A stretch of 64,000 nucleotides of DNA from assembly GCA_009760855.2 (NCBI GenBank), contig WPIO01000012.1, forward strand, positions 252,001 to 316,000, given 5' to 3'. This stretch comes from Cristatella mucedo. Its lineage: Eukaryota; Bryozoa; Phylactolaemata; Cristatellidae. Below, piece after piece: positions 1 to 12,400 of this stretch. How positions within the stretch are numbered: position 1 is the stretch's first letter; each line of letters begins with the position of its first letter. Position numbers and translations under genes: made by a program. A model generated the notes under the pieces. It ran no database searches. It was not told the DNA's origin and saw only the letters and a list, made by a program, of their open reading frames with translations.

Positions 1-256
1 AGGGTTTTGGCACTTAGTTTGCCTGCTTATGGCTTTTGGTTGGTCTTCATTTTTTTAATGGTGCTGCAGCACAGACCCGGATATCTCAGCTGATCTGCTG
101 TTGGGTGGCTCCTGCTAGCGCTACAATCTTTAAGGCCATGCTGGAAACTAGGTGTGACTAGAGCATGGGCATAAGGAAGATAAGAAGGGTGCCGGTGGTT
201 CCCAGCAGCCACGGGCACATCTGAGTGTTCGCTGGTGGTTTGGCCACCCAATGTGA

Positions 257-407
257 GCCGTGATGGCACACTAAGTAATTCGGTTACTTTTCACAACCTC
301 AGTCCCGAGGTCGTGGGTTCGATTCCTGTGGTGGGCGATCCTTGATCGCCACTGCAAGCGATGGAGATAGCCGTAAAGTCTCTTCTGTCGCTGTACAAAA
401 GAGACCA
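257..407 (+). repeat. tRNA-derived SINE, family 1, copy a
   Basis: The copy holds a pol III B-box-like GGTTCGATTCC beside a GAGGTCGTG arm, then a tail ending near TCTTCTGTCGCTGTACAAAAGAG. The same order recurs at 5815-5973, 8137-8276, 36637-36785 and 36971-37113 in reverse, and at 60135-60300 forward. The head starts with TGATGGCACACTA, an A-box-like stretch. The family assignment rests on copies within this window. Confidence 0.75.
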
Positions 408-631
408 TTTAATCACCTAGGATTTGTTATTATTATACCCTCTTGTCTTCCTATGATTTGCTGCCTCTGGAAACATAAAGGTCTGACCTCGAGATCTGTC
501 AATAATGGAATGCTTTGTTGATTTCCTTGCTTGCGCTTTTGCACAATGGCCTGTTGGAATAGAGTTAGCTCAGAACTCTTATTCTTTTGTCGAGCTCCTT
601 TTCGATTTTTGACGGTAATATTTTTGTGTAG

Positions 632-1609
632 ACCGCTACAAAAAGAAATGCCCAACGCACCAAGTCTACGTCTTCCGCTTCCGGATCGAAAAGGGCTCGC
701 TACAGCACGCCATCCTCTAACGCTGCTGCCGAGCAGAGCCAGTCGCCACCGCCGGTAGCTGCCGAAGTGAGCGAAGCCGGTCTTCCCCGCAGGCTGCACT
801 CGAGAGAGTCGCCCTACCACCTCCACGGCCCGGTCAGTGGCTCGGCACTGCTGACAACGCCAGATGACCACGTGACTACGTCGGTTGGCAACATGCCTTC
901 AGCTGGCCTGGCAAAGGAGCTCGGTTTTTCAGCTGGTGCTGTACGAGCTGCGGAGGACGGCAAGTCTCGGTTGGGATACGGCAGCCCCGATGAACAGGAC
1001 ATGGGGACAGGGCGGCTCGAACCGCCAGCCTATGCCGTCAGCCAGCGACCCCTTCTTCATCAGCAGCAGCAGGCATATGCTTCAGTCCTACAATCGACCC
1101 ATCCTGCCTATTACGGACAGTCACTGTATGGTGGCTATGGGCAGGCGACTGGCCTGCCTGGGTACGCAACATCGGCCGGCCCAATGCCGTACGCCCATGC
1201 ATACTATCCGGGGCTGCCTTCACAGCTGCAGCGGCAATCTGCGCCACCGGCTTACGGCGCCCACCTCGGCAGCTATGGCGGCTCCATGTACACTGCTCAG
1301 CAGCGATACGCAGCCGCCGCCTCAGCAGCCGTTATGGACAAGAGTGGCTTGGCAGTTGGCGACCAGGCGTCGGCTGGCCGCCATGCGGGCATTGCTCGAC
1401 CGGCGATGCTCTCAGATCGGTCGCAGCAGAGCGGTCACCTCGCTAGTTTCATGATTGACAGCATACTGCAGTCCCCGCAGAAAGCCGCCTCTACTGCTGC
1501 TACCACTCTGGGCGCCGAAGAGAATGAGGACGAGCTGTCGAACATTTTGGACATTGTGTCGTACGTCACGGGCGCGCCCGTGGGCGACGAAAGGCCTCAC
1601 AAGTCATAG
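632..1609 (+). CDS. Last exon of an unidentified protein with an EH1-like motif
   Basis: An open frame of 325 codons runs from a splice acceptor (TTTTTGTGTAG, ending at 631) to TAG at 1607-1609. The frame just upstream has a stop inside the acceptor, so this is an internal-to-terminal exon and the gene starts left of the window. The product is rich in Ser, Ala, Gln, Tyr and Gly. It begins with a basic stretch (TKRNAQRTK, then SKRARYS), has a QQQQ run and Tyr/Gly/Ala-rich low-complexity segments, and near its end carries SFMIDSILQS. That resembles the engrailed-homology-1 (Groucho-binding) motif F-x-I-D-S-I-L found in many homeobox and forkhead factors. An acidic segment ENEDELSNILDIVSYV follows. 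No DNA-binding domain is present here; it would be in earlier exons. A role in transcriptional repression is inference. Exon reality is fairly sure, identity is not. Confidence 0.55.
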   Translation, partial: TATKRNAQRTKSTSSASGSKRARYSTPSSNAAAEQSQSPPPVAAEVSEAGLPRRLHSRESPYHLHGPVSGSALLTTPDDHVTTSVGNMPSAGLAKELGFSAGAVRAAEDGKSRLGYGSPDEQDMGTGRLEPPAYAVSQRPLLHQQQQAYASVLQSTHPAYYGQSLYGGYGQATGLPGYATSAGPMPYAHAYYPGLPSQLQRQSAPPAYGAHLGSYGGSMYTAQQRYAAAASAAVMDKSGLAVGDQASAGRHAGIARPAMLSDRSQQSGHLASFMIDSILQSPQKAASTAATTLGAEENEDELSNILDIVSYVTGAPVGDERPHKS

Positions 1610-2092
1610 CACGCATAAGCGGCAGCAGGGGCAGGCACATCACTATTTATGGATCTCACCCGCCGTGCAAACTAACAAAATCGAAGCCTGCTTGCCTGCT
1701 GGCTGTCAGAGCAATCTGTTTCCCGGCCTCTTTGAACGAACGCCTTTTGCCTGCTTATGTTGCTGCTTGCGCAGTTCGGAGTGCTCGTGCGAGTCAGGAT
1801 TAGCATTGTTGTCCTCATACTTTAAGAATACATGCTTATATTATTCGCATGCATGGCATATGCCCGTGAGGTATTTTGACCAGGTGCCTCAAGGATTCAA
1901 GGTTTTGGATATTGCTAGGATTACAGCCAGTGCAGCTTGAATGCTCGCGTCGCTGAACTTCGGACTGCAAAGGAAGCTTTCAGAGGGTGATGATGAGTGA
2001 GCTTCCAGGGTGCTTCATGGGTGATGAAAGCTGGGCGTTGGGAGGCAACTCTCGAGGGCCGAATGACTTGCTTTCGGTCTCTCGCTTTCTCA

Positions 2093-2132
<40 letters not shown>

Positions 2133-2260
2133 TCGATTTCTGGTGATGCTGATTCCCTTAAGGATGTGTATCGCTGTATAAGTCCTACTAATGGCCTACA
2201 TCCGTATCGTAAGTTCCTTACCATCTTAAAAATATAACATCGTGGGCTAGAAGTCGTCGA
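1610..2260 (+). other. Probable 3' untranslated region
   Basis: No coding signal. It includes a CT microsatellite at about 2097-2128 and an AATAAA at its end. Confidence 0.35.
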
Positions 2261-2266
2261 AATAAA
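2261..2266 (+). terminator. Candidate polyadenylation signal of the first gene
   Basis: A canonical AATAAA lies about 650 bp after the stop at 1609. It is the first one seen downstream. No transcript evidence is available. Confidence 0.3.
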
Positions 2267-2341
2267 CCTTCAGTTCGGCCATTGGTTTCAAGCAGGTGCA
2301 TCATCGACAGGTGTAATGCATATAATGCCTGCTCTGTTGCA

Positions 2342-2437
2342 GATGAGTCACCGAAATCATAATGATGGACAACATCCACTAGCTGTTTTGCTATGGAACT
2401 GCCTATTTAAACATGGCAATTTCGGTGACCTCATCAT
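2342..2437. repeat. Short foldback (imperfect inverted repeat)
   Basis: GATGAGTCACCGAAAT near 2342 is mirrored as ATTTCGGTGACCTCATC near 2421 with one interruption, leaving a loop of about 60 bp. It could be a decayed foldback element. The 118-codon frame that covers it has no recognisable content. Confidence 0.5.
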
Positions 2438-2669
2438 AACTTCTTGTATTGCCACTCAAATTCCAAGTTTTGAATTCCTACAGACTCTCGTTAAGCTCGT
2501 TTGCATTGAGGGCAAATATTTAGCCAACCCCCTCGGTTTTTCAGATGGCAAGTTCGGTATTCACAAAAGTAAGTGCATTGATTACTTTACTCAAGTTGGG
2601 CTGCAAGTCCTGCGAAAAATAGGCCTGAGCAACCTACAGATCACTCAAACTGAAGATTCCACCATGGTC

Positions 2670-3225
2670 TAGCTACTCGTGCAAGAAGTTGTAAAGAGAT
2701 CATCAAATCCTTGATGGAAAGCTTTACTCTGGTAGGTTTCTAGATTACTGGCGTCCGAAGATGTAGAGCGATCAGTAAGGATTTTCGCAAAGGTGGCGAT
2801 TAAGATTAACCATACTCCGATGTGCACGGTCGGTATGAACGCGATTAAGCTTGGGTGAACAACACGACCGTTACTCAGCAGAAGTTGTAGCTACCGATTC
2901 AATGTGCTGTTTCTTGAGTGACAAAAGAAAAGTTGGTGCACGTAAGCCAACACGGCAGTCTGCATTAAGATTCTGTATTGTCCAAATAATTTAAAAATAA
3001 TTCTGCTTAATTGATTTGGGCGTCGTGTATCACAGAACGTTTATCAGTTATCACTTGTTAATGACGGGATCGTTTAATAAAAGGAATTACAGTATCAAAT
3101 CTTTTTTCCTGCCCCCTTCGACGAGGTCCTAACTTTAGTTAGCCCTCTGCAGACCCAGCACACTCACCCGACCTCTTTTCTGTGCCGGCCAGAGGCTCTG
3201 CCCTCCGCCAGGATCGGCACCCCTT
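2670..3225. other. Intergenic sequence, nothing recognised
   Basis: AT-rich, with stops in all frames and no repeat shared with the rest of the window. Confidence 0.4.
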
Positions 3226-3227
3226 TT

Positions 3228-3312
3228 TCCACAAACCACGGCCGTGGCCATAGCCACTAGCCACGGTCAGTAGCCTTCAGCCGTGGCCGTTGGCCATGGC
3301 CATGGCCACCGT
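3228..3312. repeat. GGCC(A/G)TGGCC-rich degenerate repeat cluster
   Basis: The motif CCACGGCCGTGGCC / GGCCATGGCC recurs several times with short spacers. Each motif is itself palindromic. Confidence 0.55.
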
Positions 3313-3454
3313 AAACCACTTTCGATCGAATCAATGCCACCGTGCACCTCGGAATAAATTAATCTCACGATTAGTTTAATTCGAGCGTCAGAAACCATCT
3401 TGCGACTAACGATTTTACCTTTGTATATTGCTAAGCCCTTTTGAAGATCCGCAC

Positions 3455-3547
3455 ATGGATGGCAGCAAATGTAAAGTGATTAAGAGATTAAGGTCTCTGA
3501 GGGCGCTATACAAGTTGTTTATTATTATTCTTATTACAAAATTATTA
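3455..3547 (+). mobile_element. LINE type 1, 3' tail-only insertion
   Basis: It carries GCAAATGTAAAG, then a degenerate AGAGATTAAG-CTCTGAGGGCGC hairpin, then TATTATTATT. This is the extreme 3' end of the L2-like LINE seen fuller at 56875-57752, with nothing upstream: a severe 5' truncation. Confidence 0.7.
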
Positions 3548-4320
3548 CCAGTTGAAGTTGCACGTGTTGGGGACAGTTGCAAAAACCGTGGCACAACGAC
3601 TCCATTTTACAGACTGGAATTTGTAATGCGACTCTGAGGTGGCATGGTTAATCGCATAGCTTCCATCCGGTACGGAAATGTAGCTGCGGTATAGTGTCCA
3701 CCTGAATTTCCTGAAACACGCCCGATTGGTAGATCTCTGATAGAAAATTATGATTCTTTACGATTGGGATGTGCACGTAGCTTGCGGCCTGCCTGCATTG
3801 AAATGAGTTTTACAATGATTAGCGAAGTCTGAGGAATGCCCAGCTAGGGTGGCTATAAAAAGTGAATTTGTAAGCTCACAGCTATTATGCCGCCCAGGTG
3901 CCCTTTTTAAATGACAAATTAATAAAGGCCCCAGCTTAAGTTTAGTACCTGTTTAAGAAAATTCTCTCTACAACCAAGCTTGCTGCAACTTTTTACAATC
4001 TTGAAGCAATACTGCAACTGCTACAATGCTTTAAGAACGATTTTCTTCTGCAAGCGAAAGGAACATGGTCATACACAGAACAACGCTGGGTGTTAGCCGC
4101 CTCCCAAAACTGATAGAGAGCGTTTCGCCAAATCGATGCTCGCGAATTGCGGGTTTCGGCATGCCTTCGATTTTCACTCGGACGTTCCGTCTTTTCTATG
4201 AGATAAGTACTCGTCATCCACCACGTCTTGACTTGGCTCTGGACGTGGAGCGAAGAATCGTCCGGTCTCGAACCGGTGCGGCATTCCTGTGCGCACGAGC
4301 TGCTGCGAATAGCACGTGAC
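3548..4320. other. Sequence beyond the claudin-like gene's stop; nothing recognised
   Basis: Read on the minus strand, this lies just after the stop of the claudin-like gene and may include its 3' untranslated region. No other gene or repeat was recognised. Confidence 0.3.
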
Positions 4321-4423
4321 CTATTCACTTGGAGGGAAGGCGTCCATGCTGATCTGGCTTGTCTGGCGGAAGAGCACCCTCCGTGACTCGCTCCGCGGAC
4401 GCACCTCGAGCTCCTGCTGATGC
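4321..4423 (-). CDS. Terminal exon of the span-4 gene
   Basis: The acceptor CTGCTTTTAG is followed by 33 in-frame codons after the split Gln, from HQQELEVRPRSESRR to FPPSE, then TAG at 4321-4323. Phase 2 matches the donor at 6170. The composition is polar with Ser/Arg clusters, as expected for a cytosolic tail. Confidence 0.6.
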
Positions 4424-7400
4424 CTAAAAGCAGACAAGCCGAGAGCGCCACCGTTTAAGGCGAAACAGCTAATCAATCAGCCAATGATAGATCGTGATTA
4501 GCACAGCAATCGAGCGAACATTAACCATTAATTATAAGGCGGTACGTTCGCAATAATTTTTGATGGAGGGACGCCAAAAACGGAAATTCGGTCATCTGCC
4601 ACAAAGTGAATGCAACGAATGAAGCCAAGCGAATTAGTTCTTCAATAAAGCTGTAAGCAATATGGAGACACGATGAACGTGAACCATGCACGATAGATAA
4701 ATAGAATAGGTAAGCATTTATACCAGCGCGTACATATAGATCGTTGCATATTTGAGCCAGTAGAATGCCTATGTATGCAGACATATACTTCGTATATAGT
4801 TATACAGCGCCCGTAAGAGTGTTCGCGTGGGAATATGCAAGGGAATATACGCCCATCCGTCGCATTACTCTATACAGGATTATTACAGGATAATTTGCCT
4901 GACAATTTGCTCCGTTTATGCGCACTCGAGTTATCAAGACGTTGACGGAATGTATGCATTTACCTGGAAAGCGGTATCCGTTTCATCAGTTTTTAGGAAT
5001 TTTCACACCGCACTTGTTGAATTAATGTTTACCTATTCTAGATAGTCTCACAGAAGTAACTCTTACGACCTTAGAGGAAACGATTAGTGGCACCAATTCA
5101 CGGTCTCAACGGCGGCACTGTGGGACTTCCTTCGAGTTTCCGTCTCGTCACAATTATCACAAGCATTTTGAACTTTCCATTTGTGGTCGGCGTCAATTCG
5201 CGTCGCCGAAACTCAGCCTCCAGTCAGTGTGACTCGAACCCAGCCTCCAGGGCAACCTCTAAACTAGACTAATCACTAAGCACCAGGACGGTAATGGCAT
5301 GAGTTTCCAGCACTCGTGTGAGCGTCTGCTGATGAGTCGAAGCAACGATAAGCGACGGATGCCTCAGGGCACATCGCCGGATCGCCACGTTTTGCGGGGG
5401 AAACGCTCATTGAATACCTAGGAGCTCGCAGACTGTACACAAAAATCGTTAACACTCTCCGATTTCTTTACCCAGATTTGGAACGGTGATCGCTCAATTG
5501 ATGGATATGACAGATTCATTCAATACCATTGGAAATTAAATCCGCACGTAGCGATTTATTCTGCGATTGCTCAGCTCCGGAGTAACCAGCCATGTGAAAC
5601 GTCACTAATCGATTACACGCTATATTTCACTTTCTGATAGTTACCCTTAATTACGGTTTATTCAAATCGCATGCCTTTCCCTCTGGCATATCTAGGGCTA
5701 CTGAAAATTAAGTCATTCGACTTGCTTCGCCAAAATCCTATTTAGTAACGTTGGATACGGCATAGTTTGATCGAGGCAGCTTAAGCTTTCTCTTAAAAAA
5801 TACTAGCTGAATCAACAGCCTCCTCTGTATAGCGACAGATGAGCCTTTAAGGCTATCACCACCGGTTGCAGCGGCAATACAGGATCGGACACCGCAGGAT
5901 TCATACCCACGACCTCGGTACCGAGGCAGCGAAAAGCAACCGCCTGACGTAGTGTGCCATCGCGGCTCACCCATGCTTAGCGAAAAGGCTCCGTTTGAGG
6001 AAGGAATTTTTCATTAAATTGCGGCTCTAATTTGAGGCGTAATTTCAAGAAAGTCACCAATGCATCGGCTCGGAAATAAGACGATCCGCAAAATGCGCCA
6101 CTCTTTCATTTGCGATTCCTCTCCTCGCTCAATACTGATACTTTGCATCAACGATGCCGTGCCAGCTTACTGAACGCGCTTCCTCTCGCGCCGTTTGGCG
6201 TGCTGTCTGACGGCCAGTCCAAAAGAGGCTGCGTTTAATGCCAGTCCGCTGCATTGGAACCAGACGGTGAAAGAGAACGCGGAGAAAGCCGGCAAGCGCC
6301 GCCACTGGGAATCTGCGGACGTCGTGTTCGGCGACGGCGTGGTTATGTCCAGAGACGTCGGGCTTCCGCTTGCAAGCTTGTCCAAATTTCGCGTCGAATC
6401 GCTCAAGGCTTCACTCCCAAGGCCGGACTTGGCTCCGGGCGCAGCGGCTCCGACCGGCTGCAGCGGCGACGACGGCGACGACGGCGAGGACGACGACGAC
6501 GCGGGCAACGCCGCCGCCTCGATCCGCGCACTGTCATACGGATGCTCCGGCGGCGGCGAGCGCGTCGCCATTGAGAATTCCACTCCCTCCAGCCGCGCGG
6601 CGGTCAAGAACAGCGGAAGGCAGACTAGCAACGACACGACTGCAACGAAAACTCGGTGGCGATCGACCGACCGGAAGCTCGCGGAGCGGTCGGTGGCAGA
6701 AAAACCGTCGGAAGGGGAAAGATGGTGCGCTCGCGAGCGAGCGCGGCGGCGAAGGAAGCCGCACGCCGCATCGCATCTGAAGGCGGGAGTAGAGGCGGCG
6801 TACGCTCGCGCCGTCCGCATTATCGCGAAGCGAGTCACTGCAGAACGAAGGCAAAGCCGCCTCACTGCTAGACTTCCTGGATGCCAGCGGCGTGGGAGCT
6901 GCGAGCGACCAAGGCGACGATATCCTGCGACCTGGCGTGCTTCAGCCACTCGCAGGTTACCGAGGCCGCGGCCGTGATAGTCACGTCGCTCGATTTCCGC
7001 CATTTGGCCGTCGCTCTAGGCCTTTGTCAGCCCCGTCGGACTGAGTTATTCGGCCGCGGAACCTTTTCGAGGAGTCGTCCCGCCCGTCTCCATCGCCGGC
7101 AACCGTCGCTAGCAACTTTTCGTCATGCCTAATGCCTTTTCACCTCTCGCTTGTTCCTTTCGCACAGATTCGCTCGGGTGCACTGTCTCTCTCGCTCTCT
7201 TGAAACAGTCCGATGGCTAGCACTCTGGCAATAGGGGGGGGGGGGCCTTGTCGCAAGTGGCTCACATTTGGCAGTTCGTCCGGGAGTGTCTGCGCAGGCG
7301 CTACGAGCCGGCTTTCCGGCTCGCTGCCAACGGTCAGGATCACTAAAGCGCGAGCATACGAGCGAATGCTCTATCTGACCCGATATATCCGCGATATATC

Positions 7401-9407
7401 CATCAGAAGTTTTCTTCCCGAGCGGCGTACGGGGGGGGGAAGGAAGGGCTGGCGGAAGGCTTTGTAGAGCAATCGGTCCGAGCTACGATCCGCGCCGCAG
7501 CAAGTCCCGCCACAAAGCTGGCAGCGCTACGGGCGGGACTTTTGCCCGGTTAGTACTAGCCGGCGCCTCCCTCGCTGGACGCGGCTCCTGGGCGCTTTCC
7601 TGCGCCGACCGCATGGTCAAACTGCCACGCCCCATTTATGAAGGCTGCGGTACCTGGCGGCTTTGGCTAGCCGCCAGCTAAGCCAGCCAATTGCAATGCG
7701 TGTCGTACGCCCCCATGGCATCCCTCTGTCCGGACATACTGCCTGTCCGGCCGCTTGCGCGGACGCTATCCCAGCTCTCTCATGTAATATAAATATAGTT
7801 CATTTGTATTTTGCCCTATTGTATAACGCCCTTAGCCCTAGGAGAACTTCATTCAGGCGCTTCACATACGTCATGGGGCTTGAGCCCACGACCTCGCTCA
7901 CCAACCACATTCACCTTGACCTCGATAATCAACTACGTTCACCTTGACCTTGGTCAGGCGTGCAGTTTAGCCGCGGGGGCCGAACCAGTATCTTCTTTTT
8001 CCGCCTCGCAGCTGCCGAATCGACCGCTGCGAGCGCACCGTCCGTATATCTACAACTTACGCGAGTCCTAACGGTTACGTCTTAAGATCGCTGCTCATTT
8101 GTCCGGCGAAATGTAGAAGTAAAAGCTGCTTAAAAAGCCTCATTTATATAGCGGCAGAAGAGCCTTAAAGACTATCGCCGCAGCTTTTCAGTAGGCAGTA
8201 CAGGATCGCCCACTGCAGGACTAGAACCCACGATCACGGGTCGTGAAGAGCGAGCACCTGACTTCTGGGCTACAGCTTCGAGCGACTCTTCGAGCGCGGA
8301 GTTTGTTCCGCCTGAGCGCCCTGAGCTCAGGCCTTTTTGGATGATTCGGCTCATCGTTATCGCGTTAATGCGGACCCCTACACACCACTGCTGCTTCTTG
8401 CTTCAGAATGACCTGGATGATGACATTACGAATACAGAAATAAAAAATTAACAACCTGACCATTTTATTATTTGGCCATAAATTCAGGAACAGCAGAAAG
8501 CGAACCATTTTGATTATTTAAATAACTACATTCCTTTGAAGAATATGTGTGTGTGTGTGTGTCTGTGTTCTCGCGTGTGGGTTGATTGTGCCACCTAACC
8601 GTAGATCTTGACATGACCTGCTCATAAACCTTATAATTCAGGAACCTCGGTTAATATTTCGGCTATCCTATTATCTGGTTATCTAGCACGCCCGCCACCG
8701 TTTCAATATCTTACACATGCAAGATATACTGGTACAGTGTTCGTTGCCCGTTTGCAGTACAAGACTCGCTTGACTACTCCGTGAAATTAAATGCATGCAA
8801 ATCGCAAGTCCCGGCACTTCGGCTTGTGTATTACGTAGTCATCAGAGCTCCGACAGTTGCCCGCGCCTCATATAAGCTATGACGCCGGCGCCAGATTTGT
8901 CTTGAGGTGAACAAAAAATAATAATAATAATGCACTTGATAAAGCGCCCTCAGAGAACTAAATCTCTCACTAGGCGCATTACATTTGCTGCAAAGGGAAA
9001 CGCGACTGAATGGTGAGTAATATCATTCTAGATAAACAACATGAATAACATAGTTAGGGGTGACATGCACAGGGTCAGAAAGCAAGTGTGGTTAGTGGCA
9101 GCATGCAGAGTGTCAGCACGCATAAGCACATGAAGGACGAATCAAATGGACCCACTAAATGCTGTCCTAAATAGGTGTGTTTTAAAGTTCTTCTTAAATG
9201 TGGTAAAGTCAGGGGATGTTCTAACACAAGTCGGGAGTGAGTTCCAGGCTTTGGGAGCATACGAACTAAATGTACGGTCTCCAAAGGATTTGAGGTTTGT
9301 ACGAAGTATTGGTAAACTGTTGGATTCCGAAAAGTGGGTGGTACGATGCTTGGCCTGGTGGGGGGAGTAGATCTGAGAGATAGGCTGCTGGAGCCAATCT
9401 CTCTCTC

Positions 9408-9476
<69 letters not shown>

Positions 9477-12400
9477 AACAACACTAGGCAGCCTAAAATT
9501 AAGCGACACAACCTTGAATTTGATCCGTTGCTTGACTGGGAGCCAGTGAAGGTCGGCGAGAAGTGGTGTGATGTGGCAACAGACAAGCCAAGCTGCAGAG
9601 TTTTGCACCAGCTGCAATCGTCTGATCGCACATGCCGGTAGGCCAGTAAGCAATGAGTTACAGAAGTCAAGACGGGATGTCACGAATGCATGGACCAACT
9701 TAGAGGTGGTATCCTTATCTAAACAAGCCCGAATTTTAGCAATGTTATGTAACTGAAAGTAGGCAGACTTGATTGTGGAGCTGATGTGGTCGTCTAACGA
9801 GAGGTCACTTTGGAGCATGACACCTAGATTTCGAGCTGATTCAACAGGAGATCTGATGGCAGAGCCAATCTTGAGCTTGAGCCTTTCCAATTTCTGAATC
9901 ACACTGGGTTTGCCTATAACTAGTAAGTTAGTTTTATTGTCGTTTAGTTTAAGAAAATTTGCTGCCCTCCATGTGCGGATGTCATCAATACATGCAGCAA
10001 GTGAGTTGAGAGAATTCGAGGTGCTCGAAGGCTGGGAGGGATCAAAGAGCAAAGGCACAACTGAGTGTCATCCGCATAGAAGTGAAAGCCTAGATTGTGC
10101 TTGGCAATCGCATCAGCAAGAGGGAGAGTATAAAGTGAATGTAGGTAAAAAGGCGATGACTTTCTGATGACCTCTTGCTGCCAGGCGAAGGAAATGAGAA
10201 GAAGACGGCGGCGGCGGCGGCGGCGGCGGCGGACTTGAGAGGTAGCCAGCCACAGGTAGCCAGCTCCTTATAGAACGAACGTCAGCAGCTGCTCGTTCTT
10301 AAAATAAATAAGATGATAAGGCGCTCGCACTTTACGACCCACGTCATGGGGTGGTGAGTCCTGTAGCAAGCCATCCTTTGGTGCTTGCTTGCCAAATAAG
10401 CCGGTGATTTTCCCTAAGTCCCTTCTGCCCCTACATAAACGAAGCTGTACTTTCTACATCCGCTCGTTTTCAAGCTCGATCCCAAACAATTCAATGTGGG
10501 ACTATTGTGACAGACATCGCCCTCAGCGGCCGGACCTTTAGTTCGCATCGGCTGCTAATGATGATGTTATGAAACGGAATGTTATTAGTAAAATAAATTC
10601 CTACAACCGTAATTTATTAGCCGCCGATAATTTTGCCGTGACCGCGGTTCGACTTGTTGATTGTAATCGAGCTTCTCTGCGGTCTGACTCCCGATCTATG
10701 ACCTCGCAGCGTCCAACCAAACCACCATTGTGGTGACGAAGCGTAGCGGAGTGTGGAGCAAAACCTGGACCGTGGCTTTGCATCAGCGATTAACTGTCTA
10801 GCAGGTCCGCCTCAGGTCGGCTTGTACGGGAGTAACTGTTGTGGACAAAAGATGAGCTCAGCGGCGGATGCGAAACCCTATCTGCCTATGGCATTCAGAC
10901 CAGTGATGTCACACACCTATATTTCTCTCTAAGTTTATTATGGACACTCGAAAACTGTCAACATTGGACAGTGTAATTATCGATTTCAGTTAATCGTCTA
11001 GCCGTTGAAGCACGTGACGATATTAATTTGACCTCGATTATGTCTGCGGCGATTTGAGGTTCCTTATGTTGATTAAGGAACGCCTGCATAATAACGAAGA
11101 TTAATAATAGCTATTCTTTTGTTTAAAGACGTTGGAGAATCAGATCTCTATCCTTGCGCTTTAAAACTCACTGCGAGAGAAGCAATAAGCAAGGGCTATT
11201 GACTAGCAAAGTATCGTGCTTTGAAAGCATTCCAAAGCACACAAGTATCATGCTTAGAGAAGCATGCACGAGCACAAGCGATGACTATCGTGACCACCAC
11301 TTAGTCAGTAGTCTCAGTAGTCTTAGTCAGTCACCCCTAGTCACTAGCATGCACGGAATCATGCACGGAATCATGCACAGGTAAGCACAAAAAATGCACA
11401 GGAACCAAAAAGACAAGTTCACAAAAGCACTTAGAAAGCTGAGAGGAGCAGATGCATAACCAATGCAGGCGGCGACAGAAGCCGCGAGGGAGTCTCAGAC
11501 TTCAGATTCTCAGAGGGATCTTCAGTGCACACAGCTGAAGGCCCGGTTATTGGAAGATTTTAATTTGAGGCGAATGGCGAGACAACTGGATGCCGACTAC
11601 ACACTGCTGTTGGAGCAAGGATTTCGGATGGGTACGCTGTCTTAAGCGAGCGAAAATAACTGTAAGCCAGCGAGAGGAGCTTAAAATTCAATTAGATGCT
11701 CGATAGGGGTGAAGGCCAGTGAAGCTCATACAGATATTGTGTGCTGTGGCAGCCACGCGGTCAGGCAACAGGTCAAACAGGTGATTTTAGCACCAGCTGC
11801 AGCCGAATGAGAAAGAGCGTCGGGAGTCATGAAGAGAGGAAATTGCAGAAATCTTTACGCGGTGTAAAGAATGCGTGTACTAGTTTGGTTGCCGGTGAGT
11901 AGAAAATACGCTGCCGTATCTATACTTGGCCATTTCTCTGCCAGCTTCGTAAGCGTAAAGGTAAAGGCCCGCTCGATCTGTCGATGTCGCGTTTGCATTG
12001 AAAAAAGCAAGCGGACTTGCTATCGTCACCATAACTGCGTTGCACCACTACTACCTTCGTGGTGTTAGGTGATTGCGCTCGGAATCGGGTGAATCATGAT
12101 CTCGAGTTTGACTCGAAGAACGAAAAATAATATAGAGATCCTTCACGTATACTGCTGATGCCCGGAACACTCGACACCACACGCCTGTTCGAACCCAGCG
12201 ACAGCCGTTAACACGCTGGAGCGTAGAAATAAATTCCTTGACAGGGGAGCTAAGTCCTCTAAGGATTCAACTCTGCCTTTTGGAACAGAAATTCATTACG
12301 AGCGACCGGTCCCCAACCGGTCGGCCTTAGAGCGATGGCGCTGTAGCCTTCCTACCCCGCACCTTTCGGGGCCGAAGCCTCCCCCCCCCCGGTATATATC

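Noticed and set aside
257-407. A functional tRNA gene suggested by A- and B-box-like sequences
   Set aside because: No closed acceptor stem or proper cloverleaf; the same sequence recurs as a dispersed SINE.
6195-6977. A 260-codon plus-strand frame
   Set aside because: It mirrors the minus frame in a CpG-rich block, has no splice partner and resembles no family.
10630-10745. A possible further family-1 SINE
   Set aside because: Only scattered short matches (GACCTCGCAG, TTGTGGTGACG); too decayed to assign.
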